Positions 16,268 to 25,380 of a stretch of 64,000 nucleotides of DNA are shown one piece after another. Each line of letters opens with the position of its first letter. The stretch's first letter is position 1. The notes beneath the pieces were generated by a model. It was given only the letters and a program-made list of their open reading frames with translations, was not told where the DNA came from and made no database searches. This DNA is from SKPT01 sp040905445 (GTDB taxonomy: Bacteria; Planctomycetota; Phycisphaerae; Phycisphaerales; Phycisphaeraceae), in contig JBBDRN010000034.1 in NCBI GenBank assembly GCA_040905445.1, positions 39,391 to 103,390 of the forward strand. Reading direction: 5' to 3'. The translations under genes were made by a program, and so were the position numbers.

Positions 16268-16915
16268 ATGATGAAGCTCAACACCTTGACCACCGTCGGT
16301 ATCGTCGTGATCGCGTTCGCGAGCGCTGCGCAGGGCGCCAAGGTTTCGATCAGCGATGTCACGATCCTTCCGGGTGAGCCGCGCATCATCGAGGTCCCCA
16401 TTTTGATCTCGCCAGGGAGCGAGGGCGAGATGATCAGCGGGCTGAACATCTCGTTCACCGCGGGGGTCGCGGGCGACGCCATTCCGATCGTCGACGCGGA
16501 TCCGCTCCAGTCGAGCATCGGCACTCCGGAGGAGTTCGACGGCTCGATCTGGGATCCGACATACTTCGGCGCGTCGGGTACGCCCGCTGTTCATGCGGTG
16601 TTTTCGACCGTCGCGCGCGCGGCCGTACCGCTGCAGGTTCTGGCTGATGGTACGATTATCACCTACACGCTCGACACGACCGCGCTGCCGCTCGGCACGT
16701 ACCTGCTGGATCCGAACCACATCGATCCCGTCAGCGGTGTGGGTACGAGCGCGTTCCTCACGGGGCCGGGCGGCGGCATCGTGCCGGTGCCGTTGACCTT
16801 CGACGCGGGCATGCTGAACATCGTGCCCGAGCCGACGACGGCGACGCTTCTGGGCGCCCTCGTTGTGACGGCCCTGGTGGCGACGCGGCGATCGCGGCGC
16901 GGCATGGTCGCCTGA
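16268..16915 (+). CDS. small secreted PEP-CTERM protein with cohesin-like fold
   Basis: 215 residues. Signal peptide 1-23 (TVGIVVIAFASAAQG). The middle begins VSISDVTILPGEP and has alternating strands with GLNISFTAG and SVGTSAF-like segments, resembling the cohesin-type beta-sandwich seen in many PEP-CTERM proteins. The end is VPEPTTATLLGAL, a hydrophobic helix, then RRSRRG, a textbook exosortase sorting signal. AGGAG lies about six bases before the ATG pair at 16268/16271. A role in the extracellular matrix or as a scaffold for dockerin-bearing proteins such as the GH16 enzyme is possible but unproven. Confidence 0.82.
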   Translation: MMKLNTLTTVGIVVIAFASAAQGAKVSISDVTILPGEPRIIEVPILISPGSEGEMISGLNISFTAGVAGDAIPIVDADPLQSSIGTPEEFDGSIWDPTYFGASGTPAVHAVFSTVARAAVPLQVLADGTIITYTLDTTALPLGTYLLDPNHIDPVSGVGTSAFLTGPGGGIVPVPLTFDAGMLNIVPEPTTATLLGALVVTALVATRRSRRGMVA

Positions 16916-17291
16916 GCGCGGCAGCCGGGAAGCCGGCGATAAGCCGGGCGCTGGAAGTGGCGTCCGGGAGCATCGGTGACGCCGAATGGATGGACCTTGC
17001 CGGCCCGCTGGGTGCCGCTATAATGATTGTGGTCGCTTTCCAATGCGGCGGGGGGGATTGTGCCGATAGGAGTAACAAGCGTCGCGCCTCGCCTACCGAC
17101 GGCAGGGGTGTTGCGTTTTATTGCGAGCACCGGCAACCGGCGGGGGCGACGGGGAGGGAGGTTGGAGCGTGGCGGGGGCTTGGATGGGGGATGTGTGTCG
17201 GGGTGATTGTTTCAAGCCAGGTCCGACCCGTCGGCGTTGCCGATGGCGATGACGTTCGCCGCCCATCTGGCCTGGCGCAGCGTGGGGCTCA
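16916..17291. other. 376-bp intergenic stretch with a promoter
   Basis: Besides the promoter at 16997-17024, the 260 bp between the predicted start of transcription and the ATG at 17292 contain no convincing gene. Short open frames have poor composition and no ribosome-binding sites. No riboswitch consensus was recognised. It may be a long leader or an unannotated small RNA. Confidence 0.4.
16997..17024 (+). promoter_or_regulatory. sigma-70-like promoter
   Basis: TTGCCG, 16 bp, then a perfect TATAAT at 17019-17024. It points toward the DUF3553 gene and, through it, ligA. Confidence 0.5.
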
Positions 17292-17921
17292 ATGGCTCAC
17301 CAACCGCAGGTGTATGGGCCTGGGGATCGCGTGGCGCACCCCAGCCGACCCGATTGGGGCCAGGGTGTCGTGCGCGAGGCGCATTCCATCACCCACGAGG
17401 GGGTGGTCGCGCAGCGGGTGGTGGTCACCTTCAGCAACCGGGGCCGGGTCGTGATCAACACGGCCGTCGCGCCGCTGGTGCGCAGCGAACAAGCAGAGAG
17501 GATGACTCAGATGACGACAGGTACGGGGACAAGCCGGCGAGGCTGGCTCGATCAGCTCGAACAGGCCACACACAACGCGTCGCACGAGCTTTGGGAGTTG
17601 CCCGAGCCGCTGACCGATCCGTTCGCCAGCCCGCGAAGCCGGCTGGACGCGACGCTGGATTCGTATCGCCACTCGACGGAGGCGCGGAGCCTGATCGACT
17701 GGGCGGTGATCCAGACGGGACTGGAGGATCCGCTGAGCAAGTACACGCGGCAGGACCTGGAGCAGGCGTTCGCCCGCTTCGCCCGGGACCGGGACCGGCA
17801 CCTCGTCGGGCTCGTGCGGCAGCTCAAGCGGGCCGGGCAGCAGGCGCTTCTCAAGGAGGCGCAGCGCGCGGCGACGACCAACGCGGCTCGCAACGCGCTG
17901 AACAAGGCGATGCGAGGCTGA
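17292..17921 (+). CDS. DUF3553-domain protein
   Basis: 209 residues. Residues 9-65 match the DUF3553 pattern (GDRVAHPSRPDWGQGVV, VVVTFSNRGRVVI), a small SH3-like fold also found near helicases and DNA repair proteins. The rest is charged, helical and ends in a lysine/arginine-rich tail (KEAQRAATTNAARNALN), suggesting nucleic acid contact. It lies 52 bp before ligA on the same strand; a role in DNA repair is plausible but is inference from family context and position. Confidence 0.75.
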   Translation: MAHQPQVYGPGDRVAHPSRPDWGQGVVREAHSITHEGVVAQRVVVTFSNRGRVVINTAVAPLVRSEQAERMTQMTTGTGTSRRGWLDQLEQATHNASHELWELPEPLTDPFASPRSRLDATLDSYRHSTEARSLIDWAVIQTGLEDPLSKYTRQDLEQAFARFARDRDRHLVGLVRQLKRAGQQALLKEAQRAATTNAARNALNKAMRG

Positions 17922-17961
17922 GCCGTCGCTTTCCGGGCGACGCGGCGTACCGGTGCGTCTC

Positions 17962-17967
17962 TATAAT
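17962..17967 (+). promoter_or_regulatory. -10 hexamer directly before the ligA start
   Basis: Perfect TATAAT followed by CGCCCC and the ATG at 17974. Transcription from this hexamer would begin on or beside the start codon, giving a leaderless mRNA. No -35 is visible. Confidence 0.5.
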
Positions 17968-17973
17968 CGCCCC

Positions 17974-20087
17974 ATGAATCCTGCCAAGCGCATCGACGAA
18001 CTGCGGGCGCAGATTCGTCGTCACGATTACCTTTACTACGTCGAGTCGCGGCCGCAGATCAGCGACCGCGACTACGACCGCCTGCTGCGCGAGCTCGGCG
18101 AGCTCGAGTCGAAGCATCCCGAACTCGCGACCGCCGACTCGCCCACGCAGCGCGTTGGCGGGCAGCCGATCGCGGGCTTCGCCACGGTCGAGCACACGCG
18201 GCCGATGCTGTCGATCGACAACACGTACGACCAGGCGGAGCTGCGCGCGTGGCACAACCGCGTGTTGAAGAATCTGGGCTCGGCGGACCGCGTCGAGAAG
18301 CCCGAGCCCGACGCGGCCGGGCTGTTCGACGACGCCGACAAGTACACGCACGCGCAGGACCCGCTCGGGTTCGTGCTCGAGCCGAAGGTCGACGGCGTGG
18401 CGGTGAGTCTGCGCTACGAGCACGGTCGGCTGACGGTCGCCGCGACCCGGGGGGATGGGCAGCGCGGCGACGACATCACCCATGCCGTGCGCACCATCCG
18501 CGCCATCCCGCTGGATTTGCGGCACGGCGGGGGTGGCGGGGGGGGGGGAGCGCGCCGCCCGAGCTGCTGGAAGTGCGCGGCGAGATCTATATGACGCAGG
18601 CGGAGTTTCAGCGCCTCAACGAGAAGCGCGAGGCCGACGGGCTCGATCGCTTTGCCAATCCGCGCAACGCGACGGCCGGCACACTCAAGCAGCTCGACCC
18701 GCGCGCGATCGCTCAGCGCCGGCTGGCGTTCTACGCCCACGGGCGCGGGGCGATCGCGCCGGAGCAGGTCGATCGCCACAGCGATCTGCTCAAGGCGATG
18801 GCGCACTGGGGGCTGCCCGTCAACCCGCACACGACCTTTGCGACGCGCTTCGAGGATATCTGGCGGGCGATCGAGGATTTTGAAACCACGCGCCGCGAGC
18901 TGGGCTACCAGGTCGACGGTATTGTGGTCAAGGTCGATCGCTACGACCACCAGGAGTCGCTCGGCTACACGTCGCGCTCGCCGCGGTGGTGCATCGCGTT
19001 CAAGTACGAGGCGGAGCAGGCGACGACGCGCGTGCTTGGCGTGGACTGGCAGGTGGGCAAGACCGGGAAGCTGACGCCCGCGGCGACGATGGAGCCGGTG
19101 TTCCTCGCGGGCACGACGGTGCGGCATGCGTCGCTGCACAACGCCGACGAGGTGGAGCGCAAGGATGTGCGCGTGGGCGACGCGGTCGTGATCGAGAAGG
19201 CGGGCGACATCATCCCGCAGGTCGTGCGCGTCGTGACGGAGAATCGGCCGCGCGGGGCGCGGCGGGTCAGGACGCCCACGCATTGCCCGAGCTGCGGTGA
19301 GCCGGTGCAGCGCATCGAGGGAGAGGTCGACCTCCGTTGCGCCAACCCGGACTGCCCGGCGCAGTTTCGCGAGAAGATGATCTGGTTCGCGGGGCGCGGG
19401 CAGATGGACATCGACGGCCTGGGCGAGAAGGTGGTGGACCAGCTCATCGAGGCGGGGCTGCTCGCGTCGTTTCACGATCTCTACTCGCTGCGCGATCGGC
19501 GCGATGAGCTGCTCGCGCTGGAGCGGATGGGCGAGAAGAAGGCGGACAACCTGATCGCGGCGATCGAGGCGAGCAAGCAGCGCGGGCTGGCGCGCGTGCT
19601 GGCGGGGCTGAGCATCCGGCATATCGGCGCGCGGGCGTCGCAGGTGATCGCCCAGCACTTTGGCGACATCGACGCGTTGCTGGCCGCGGACGAGCAGGCG
19701 ATCGCCGACATTCACGAGATCGGGCCGATCTCCGCGGCGTCGCTGCACCAGTTTCTGACGAGCGACGCGGGGCGGCACGTCATCGACGAGCTGCGCGAGT
19801 CGGGTGTCCGGCTCACCGAGCCGCGCTGCGCCGGCGCGCCCGACGTGGCGTCGCCCGTGGCGGGCAGGTCGATCGTGCTCACGGGGACGCTGGAGGGCTA
19901 CACGCGCGACGAGTTGACCCGCCGGCTCGAAACGCTCGGCGCGAAGGTGACGTCGAGCGTGTCGACGAAGACGGATGTGGTGATTGCCGGTGAAAACGCG
20001 GGGAGCAAGCTCGCCAAGGCTCGCGAACTGGGGGTCGAAGTGTGGAATGAGGCGCGGCTGGGCGAGGTGCTCGGAGAGGGGGGGTAG
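17974..20087 (+). CDS. ligA: NAD-dependent DNA ligase, reading frame split at a G11 tract
   Basis: Seals nicks in DNA using NAD; normally essential. The N-terminal part (frame of 17974) has the Ia domain (HDYLYYVESRPQISDRDYD) and the adenylation lysine in LEPKVDGVAV (Lys138). At 18538-18548 there is a run of 11 G; beyond it the ligase continues in the -1 frame (PPELLEVRGEIYM) to 20087. The rest is complete: OB fold, zinc finger (CPSCGEP, CANPDCPAQ), helix-hairpin-helix repeats and a C-terminal BRCT domain (RSIVLTGTLEGYTRDELTRR). With one G added the product is 704 residues, a normal length. The break may be a sequencing error, polymerase slippage or a real mutation. Confidence 0.93.
18538..18548 (+). 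repeat. G11 homopolymer inside ligA
   Basis: Eleven consecutive G in a glycine-coding stretch, preceded by GGCGGGGGTGGC. It is the exact position where the ligA frame changes. Confidence 0.95.
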
Positions 20088-20089
20088 CG

Positions 20090-20122
20090 AGAACACGGGT
20101 GGGCGAGCCAACCGTGGCACGC
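20090..20122 (-). repeat. repeat family 3 between convergent genes
   Basis: On the minus strand GTGCCACGGTTGGCTCGCCC leads into ACCCGTGT, matching the family 3 core. It fills the gap between the ends of ligA and the GT4 fusion. Confidence 0.55.
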
Positions 20123-20129
20123 GGACGGG

Positions 20130-22547
20130 CTACGACGGTTTGGCGGTGGACGAAGGATCCGTCGCCGGGGCCTTTCGCCCGGGTTCGGCGCTGTCGGACG
20201 GCTCGGTGCGGCCGTCGTGTCGGGTCGTCGCGGCCGGGGTGTCGGCGCGATCGACGTCGAAGGCGTATTCGTAGAGGCTCAGCAGCGAGAGCAGCCAGGC
20301 GAGCGTGGCCTCGGCGGACTGGTTCTCGTGCAGGCCGTGCGGCTGGAGGGAGTCGTGGCACCCGCCGGTCGTGTGGTCGTAGAGGGACAGGTGCAGATCG
20401 TTGTCGCCGAGGAACCAGTTGAGACATCGCTGGGCGCGTTGCTGCCACTTGGTATCGCCGGTGACGCGGTAGGCTTCGAGGGAGGCATCGAGCGAGGCGT
20501 AGGCTTCGATGGGGCGCTGGTCGAAGCGGGCGCGTTCGCCGCCGCGTGCCAGGCCGCCGTGTGACCCGACGGGTGAGAACTGTCCGCTGGCGCCGCTTTC
20601 GATGTCGTAGAGCCATTCGAGGCTGTGCAGGGCCATCTGGATCATCTCGTCGTTGAACATCCATCGGCCTGACAGCAGCAGGGCGTGGGGCAGGCGCGCC
20701 GAGCCGTAGGTGATGCGGTCGAGCGGCCAGGCCCAGTCGTCGCCGGTGTTTTCCTGAAAGAGCTCGAAAAGTCGGCTGGCGAGGTCCTCGCGAACGCGTC
20801 GGGCGTGGCTGTCGCCGCTGAAGCGTCGCAGGTAGGCGTGGATGCCGATGAGGCTGTAGGCCCAGGCGTGGGGGTACTTCATCTGCTCGCAGGCGGGCAG
20901 GGCGCGCTGGAAGAGATTCGTCGCCAGCGCCATATGGCCGCGCACCTGGCAGCGTGCGACGGCCTCGCCGAGCGCCCACATCGCCCGGCCGTGCGCGTCC
21001 TCGGATCGGGCCTCGCTGCGCCAGCGCCGGTCGAAGCCGAGGGTGTTGCGAAACCACCCGGCCGTATCGTCGAGGGCATGGTCGAGGAAGCTGAGCTGCC
21101 GCGCGATCAGGCCGTCGAGGCTCACCGTCTCGGCATCGTCGAGATGGTCCTGCGCCAGCAGCGCGGCGACGAGCGCGCGGGCGTTGTCGTCGGTGCTGTA
21201 GCCGGCGGCGCGATCCGGCACGGTCGACTTGGCCCGGCGCAGGATCCCCACGTCGTCGCAGAGCGTCAGCAGGTGATCGAGCTTGATCTCGTTGAGCTCG
21301 GCCTCGGCGCTGCGCAGCGCCCGGTTCTGGAATACCGGCCGCGGGTGCTGGCTGCGCTCCTCGCGCACCGCGTCGAACAGCGCGAGGTACTGCTCCGCGA
21401 CCTGCGACCAGCCCATCTTCCGCGTGTACTGGTAGGCGCGCTTGCGGATCGCGTGGCGCTCCGTCTCCTCGGTGAACAGCCGACTGACGGCGTCGGCGAG
21501 CGCGGCGTTGTCCTTGAAGGGCACGACGATGCCGCGGCCGTCGGCGAGCATCTCCTGGGCATACCAGTAGGGCGTTGAGACGATCGCCTTGCCGGTGCCC
21601 AGCGCGTAGGCGAGCGTGCCGGAGGTGATCTGCGCCTCGTTGTGGTAGGGGGTGACGTAGACGTCGGTGGCGCCGAGGAACTCGAGCAGCTCGCGGGTCT
21701 CGACGAACTTGTTGACGAACTCGACGTGGTCTTCGACGCCCAGCTCGCGGGCGCGGCGCTTGAGCCCGAGGCGGTAGTCCTCGCCGCTGGCGGCCATCAC
21801 GCCGGGGTGGGTGGCGCCGAGGACGATGTAGATGAGCTCGGGGTGCTGCGCGACGATGCGGGGCAGGGCCTCGATCATGTTCTCGATGCCCTTGTTGGGG
21901 CTGAGCAGGCCGAAGGTGAGCACGACCTTGCGCCCCTCGACGTCGAACTGGTCCTTGAAGAAGTTGGGATCGACGAAGGGCACCTCGGGGATGCCGTGTG
22001 GGATCAGCGCGATCTTTTCGCGCGGCACGTGGTAGATTTCGGTGAGGAACTCGTAAGCGCGTTCGGCCATGACGACGAGGCGGTCGGACGTGTCGGCGAG
22101 CTGGCCGAGCACCTCGCGCTGGTGCGGGTCGGGGTCCTTGAGCACGGTGTGCAGCGTCGTGACGATCGGCACGCGCAGGCGGCGCAGCAGCTCGATGATG
22201 TACTGCCCGGCCTTGCCGCCGAACAGCCCGTACTCGTGCTGCAGGCAGCAGACGTCGACATGCGACATGTTGAGGAAGTCGGCGGCGAGGCGGTACTCGG
22301 CCAGGCGGTTCTGGTTGATCTCGAACCAGACGCGCGGTGGATAGCGGTAGCCCTCCGGCCGGTCGTTCATCGCCACCGCCCAGGTGCTGACATCCGTGGC
22401 GGCGCCCGCCAGGGCCTCGGCAAGGTCGGCGGTGAACGTCCCGATGCCGCAGCGCCGGGGCACATAGCTGCCGATCATCGCGATCGATTGAAGCCCAGCG
22501 CGTCGGTGCGTTGAGGTGGAACCTGAAGCATTCGCCATATCCATCAT
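20130..22547 (-). CDS. GT4 glycosyltransferase fused to a C-terminal alpha/alpha-barrel-like domain
   Basis: 805 residues. Residues 18-400 are a GT-B glycosyltransferase of family 4: PRRCGIGTFTADLAEAL at the start, VVMAERAYEFL and PHGIPEVPFVDP in the hinge, LTFGLLSPNKGIENMIEALP, and the donor-binding EAQITSGTLAYALGTGKA with the E-x7-E-like ending. Residues 430-770 are helical with repeated motifs (YSTDDNARALVAALL; SEDAHGRAMWALGEAVA; YPHAWAYSLIGIHAYL; HENQSAEATLAWLLSL) typical of an (alpha/alpha) toroid. Relatives often lie beside mannoside phosphorylases, which are absent here. The tail is low-complexity. Start chosen as the first of three close Met codons; a promoter lies 93 bp upstream. Confidence 0.85.
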   Translation of the reverse strand: MMDMANASGSTSTHRRAGLQSIAMIGSYVPRRCGIGTFTADLAEALAGAATDVSTWAVAMNDRPEGYRYPPRVWFEINQNRLAEYRLAADFLNMSHVDVCCLQHEYGLFGGKAGQYIIELLRRLRVPIVTTLHTVLKDPDPHQREVLGQLADTSDRLVVMAERAYEFLTEIYHVPREKIALIPHGIPEVPFVDPNFFKDQFDVEGRKVVLTFGLLSPNKGIENMIEALPRIVAQHPELIYIVLGATHPGVMAASGEDYRLGLKRRARELGVEDHVEFVNKFVETRELLEFLGATDVYVTPYHNEAQITSGTLAYALGTGKAIVSTPYWYAQEMLADGRGIVVPFKDNAALADAVSRLFTEETERHAIRKRAYQYTRKMGWSQVAEQYLALFDAVREERSQHPRPVFQNRALRSAEAELNEIKLDHLLTLCDDVGILRRAKSTVPDRAAGYSTDDNARALVAALLAQDHLDDAETVSLDGLIARQLSFLDHALDDTAGWFRNTLGFDRRWRSEARSEDAHGRAMWALGEAVARCQVRGHMALATNLFQRALPACEQMKYPHAWAYSLIGIHAYLRRFSGDSHARRVREDLASRLFELFQENTGDDWAWPLDRITYGSARLPHALLLSGRWMFNDEMIQMALHSLEWLYDIESGASGQFSPVGSHGGLARGGERARFDQRPIEAYASLDASLEAYRVTGDTKWQQRAQRCLNWFLGDNDLHLSLYDHTTGGCHDSLQPHGLHENQSAEATLAWLLSLLSLYEYAFDVDRADTPAATTRHDGRTEPSDSAEPGRKAPATDPSSTAKPS

Positions 22548-22639
22548 GGGCTGATTTCGCTCAGACGTTGCGTCATGCAGGGGACTTTCCTATCGCGACA
22601 TGGAGCCAACCCCTGCCGCGCGGGTCCCACCGTTGAAAC

Positions 22640-22668
22640 ATGATAGATGCATCGGCGCGAACGATCAA
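22640..22668 (-). promoter_or_regulatory. sigma-70-like promoter for the GT4 fusion
   Basis: On the minus strand TTGATC, exactly 17 bp, TATCAT. Transcription would begin near 22633, about 85 bp before the ATG at 22547. Confidence 0.6.
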
Positions 22669-22800
22669 AAGATTCGCCTTCGATCCTCGCTGCGCAGGCG
22701 CTGGCGTGGCCCGGACGCCCATAATCGGCCTCCGACGGACAACCCGGCCGACTGCCGCAATTTCCGCGGCGCGCGGGTCGGTCACGTCGGGGCAGCCGCC

Positions 22801-22806
22801 TAGAAT
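22801..22806 (+). promoter_or_regulatory. -10-like TAGAAT before rmlA
   Basis: TAGAAT 46 bp before the rmlA ATG; no clear -35. The divergent gap of 304 bp between the GT4 fusion and rmlA holds this and the minus-strand promoter, and nothing else recognisable. Confidence 0.3.
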
Positions 22807-22851
22807 CGCCGCGCAGGGCCGGCTCACACCACGCAACGCGAGGGAGCCACG

Positions 22852-23619
22852 ATGAAAGGCGTCATACTCGCCGGGGGCCTGGGCACCCGGCTGCACCCGC
22901 TGACGCGGGTCACGAACAAGCACCTGCTGCCCGTCTACGATCGGCCGATGATTCACTACCCCATCCAATGCCTGCTCAACGCAGGCATTACCGAAATCCT
23001 CCTCGTCACCGGCGGCGAGCACGCCGGCGACTTCCTCAAGCTGCTCAAGAACGGCAAGGACCTCGGCGTCCGGCACCTCGAGTACGCCTACCAGGAGGGC
23101 GAAGGCGGCATCGCCCACGCGCTCGCCCTGGCCGAGGAGTTCGCCGACGATGAGAAAATCTGCGTCGTGCTCGGCGACAACGTCATCGAGGGCAACATCC
23201 GCAAGCCCGCGGGCGAGTTCTTCACCCAGCCCGGCGGCGCCAAACTGCTGCTCAAGGCCGTCGACACCCCGCAGCGCTTCGGCGTGGCGCGGCTGGAGGA
23301 CGGCCGCATCGTCGAGATCATCGAGAAGCCGCAGAACCCGCCCACCAACCTCGCGGTCACGGGCATCTACTTCTTCGATTCCGACGTCTTCGACATCTGC
23401 CGGACGCTCGAGCCGTCGGCGCGGGGCGAACTGGAGATCACGGACGTGAACAACGCGTACCTGGCGCGGGGCGACCTGACGCACGATGTGCTGGACGGGT
23501 GGTGGACCGACGCCGGCACGTTCGAGAGTCTCTACCGCGCCAGCCGGCTCGTGCGCGACGGCGGGGCGAACAAGCTGGACGTGCATACGCCGCAGCCGCA
23601 GCAGCTCGCCGAAGCATGA
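22852..23619 (+). CDS. rmlA: glucose-1-phosphate thymidylyltransferase (short form)
   Basis: Makes dTDP-glucose from dTTP and glucose 1-phosphate, the first step to dTDP-L-rhamnose. The nucleotide-binding signature GVILAGGLGTRLHPLT opens the protein, followed by NKHLLPVYDRPMIHYP and LGDNVIEG with the metal Asp. Residues EIIEKPQNPP and GIYFFDSDVFD are typical sugar-binding parts. 255 residues, a short form lacking the C-terminal allosteric extension of the 290-residue enzymes. A GAGGGAG site lies about six bases before the ATG. It is first in the rml set, separated from rmlC by a palindromic repeat. Confidence 0.93.
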   Translation: MKGVILAGGLGTRLHPLTRVTNKHLLPVYDRPMIHYPIQCLLNAGITEILLVTGGEHAGDFLKLLKNGKDLGVRHLEYAYQEGEGGIAHALALAEEFADDEKICVVLGDNVIEGNIRKPAGEFFTQPGGAKLLLKAVDTPQRFGVARLEDGRIVEIIEKPQNPPTNLAVTGIYFFDSDVFDICRTLEPSARGELEITDVNNAYLARGDLTHDVLDGWWTDAGTFESLYRASRLVRDGGANKLDVHTPQPQQLAEA

Positions 23620-23649
23620 TTCCCCGTTCGCCGTCACCGACATCCGCGC

Positions 23650-23738
23650 GGGGTGCCACTGACAAGGCCGTCCGCCGCCTTGTCAGTGCTCAGGCGCTCC
23701 CGCACGGACAAGCTCCGCAGACTCCGCGTGTCAGTGCC
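23650..23738 (+). repeat. repeat family 2, copy A
   Basis: GGTGCCACTGACAAGGC opens a 12-bp perfect stem (CACTGACAAGGC and GCCTTGTCAGTG, 8-base loop), followed by a second GACAAGC...GTGTCAGTGCC half. It separates rmlA from rmlC. Confidence 0.75.
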
Positions 23739-23758
23739 GGCCAGCCTCGGACCATCCC

Positions 23759-24271
23759 ATGCCCATGACCACGCAGCCCACCATCGTGCCGATCCCGCTC
23801 GCCGACGTACCGGTGGCGTATGCCTACGACCAGGCCGTCGCCGCGTGTGAGCCCCGGTTCGTTCCGGCGCCCGTGCACGTCGATGATCGTGGCTGGTCCA
23901 TCATGAACCAGTTGTGCGACGTGCTGGACCCGGCGGGGCAGGTCAACTATGCCGTGATGTATCCGGGGGTCATTAAGGCGTGGCACCGTCACCGCCAGCA
24001 GACGGACTTCTGGCTGTGCGTGGCCGGGCATCTGAAGGTCGGCGTGCATCGCGAACAGGACAACACGGCCTGGCAGGTCGTTGTCGGCGAGCACCGGCCC
24101 GGGACCGTCGTCATCCCGCCTACCCTCTGGCATGGCGCCGCTACCGTCGGCCCGACCTCGGCGGGGTTGCTCTACTACGTCACCCGGCAGTACAACGTTG
24201 ACGAGCCCGACGAGCAGCGCCGCGCCCACGACGCCCTGCCCGCGTTCGCCTGGCACGTCGAGCACCGATGA
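23759..24271 (+). CDS. rmlC: dTDP-4-dehydrorhamnose 3,5-epimerase-like cupin
   Basis: RmlC-type cupin of 170 residues that would epimerise dTDP-4-keto-6-deoxyglucose. The double-stranded beta-helix is visible, with VDDRGWSIMNQL, GVIKAWHRHRQQTDFWLC and the HLKVGVHR and PTLWHGAATVG strands. The HRH triplet supplies histidines where RmlC has its catalytic base. It is shorter than classic RmlC (about 180 residues) and closer to the stand-alone planctomycete and archaeal-like epimerases. The alternative start at 23765 (second ATG) cannot be excluded. It is 3 bp upstream of rmlD, so co-translated. Confidence 0.8.
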   Translation: MPMTTQPTIVPIPLADVPVAYAYDQAVAACEPRFVPAPVHVDDRGWSIMNQLCDVLDPAGQVNYAVMYPGVIKAWHRHRQQTDFWLCVAGHLKVGVHREQDNTAWQVVVGEHRPGTVVIPPTLWHGAATVGPTSAGLLYYVTRQYNVDEPDEQRRAHDALPAFAWHVEHR

Positions 24272-24274
24272 GCC

Positions 24275-25141
24275 ATGCCCGACTCACCCTTTAACAATCA
24301 GCGCATCGTCCTCGTCGGCGGCACGGGCATGCTCGGCCGGGCGTGGCGCGAACTGCTCAGCCACCACGGCATCGGCTACGACGCCCCCCCGCGCGGCGAA
24401 CTCGACCTGACCGCGCCGCGCTCGATCCACGAGGCGATCACGCCCGGGACGGCGGCCGTGATCAACTGCGGCGCGTTCACCGATGTCGACGGCTGCGAAG
24501 CACGCCCGACCGAGGCGATCCTTGCCAACGCCGTCGGCCCGGGCAACCTCGCCCAGCGCTGCGCGGCGATTGGCGGGCTGCTCGTGCACTATTCCACCGA
24601 TTACGTGTTCAGCGGCCGCGCCAGCGAGCCCTACGCGGCGAGCGCCCCGCGCGACCCGGTCAACGTCTACGGGCAATCCAAGGCGCTGGGCGAGGCGCGC
24701 GTCGAGGAGGCCGGCGGCGAGCACCTGATCATCCGCACAAGTTGGCTCTACGCGCCATGGGGCCGGAACTTCGTGCGCACGATGGCGCGCCTCTGCCAGG
24801 AGAAGCCCGCGTTGAACGTCGTGGACGACCAGCGCGGCCGACCGACCAGCGCCGAGCATCTCGCCCGTGCCACGCTCGAGCTCATCGGCCACCGGACGCG
24901 CGGCATCCACCACGTTACCGATGGCGGCGAGTGCACCTGGTGCGAGCTGACGCGACAGATCGCGGCGCGGTTGAACCCTGATTGCGCCGTCAGCCCATGC
25001 ACCACCGAGGCGTTCCCGCGCCCGGCGCGCCGACCTGCCTACAGTGTCCTGGACGTGTCGGACACCGAGCGGGTCATCGGCGCCATGCCGCACTGGCGCG
25101 ACAACCTCGCCAGCGTGCTTGACCGTCTCGAAGAGGCGTAG
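24275..25141 (+). CDS. rmlD: dTDP-4-dehydrorhamnose reductase
   Basis: Last step of dTDP-L-rhamnose synthesis, an NAD(P)H-dependent short-chain-type reductase. The Rossmann motif is RIVLVGGTGMLGRAW, with YSTDYVFSG and the active-site Tyr-Lys in YGQSKALGE. The substrate end reads TEAFPRPARRPAYSVLD. 288 residues, normal. The start is three bases after the rmlC stop. Confidence 0.94.
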   Translation: MPDSPFNNQRIVLVGGTGMLGRAWRELLSHHGIGYDAPPRGELDLTAPRSIHEAITPGTAAVINCGAFTDVDGCEARPTEAILANAVGPGNLAQRCAAIGGLLVHYSTDYVFSGRASEPYAASAPRDPVNVYGQSKALGEARVEEAGGEHLIIRTSWLYAPWGRNFVRTMARLCQEKPALNVVDDQRGRPTSAEHLARATLELIGHRTRGIHHVTDGGECTWCELTRQIAARLNPDCAVSPCTTEAFPRPARRPAYSVLDVSDTERVIGAMPHWRDNLASVLDRLEEA

Positions 25142-25145
25142 CACC

Positions 25146-25172
25146 AGGAGCCACAGATGCACACAGATGGAA
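25146..25172 (+). repeat. repeat family 4 (CACAGAT type)
   Basis: GCCACAGATGCACACAGATG, a copy of a dispersed unit also found at 26434, 30347 and inverted at 30473. Confidence 0.5.
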
Positions 25173-25180
25173 GCCGGTTA

Positions 25181-25301
25181 GAGCGCCTTCAATCCACTTG
25201 TGGCGGGTGGGGTGCCACTGACAAGCGGAGTCGGCGGAGCTTGTCAGTGCGACTTGCAGCCAACACTGACGAGGCCGAAGACGGCCTTGTCCGTGGCACC
25301 C
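25181..25301 (+). repeat. repeat family 2, copy B
   Basis: Leader GAGCGCCTTCAATCC, then GGGTGCCACTGACAAGC with an 11-bp stem (CACTGACAAGC and GCTTGTCAGTG), then a second hairpin around GAGGCCGAAGACGGCCTTG, ending GTGGCACCC. The outer ends GGGTGCC and GGCACCC pair as well. It separates rmlD from rmlB. Confidence 0.8.
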
Positions 25302-25380
25302 GACCGACGACCCTCGTTCACCATCGACCGCCCGCACCGTCTCTGTGCCTCTCGTGGTGATTCGCCTCCCGGAGCCCCTC

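Noticed and set aside
17025..17291. Riboswitch in the DUF3553 leader
   Set aside because: No match to any riboswitch core that I know; retained only as an unexplained leader.
18249..20087. Second, independent ligase gene starting inside ligA
   Set aside because: It lacks the N-terminal domain and the Lys-x-Asp-Gly site; it is the continuation of ligA after the G-tract.
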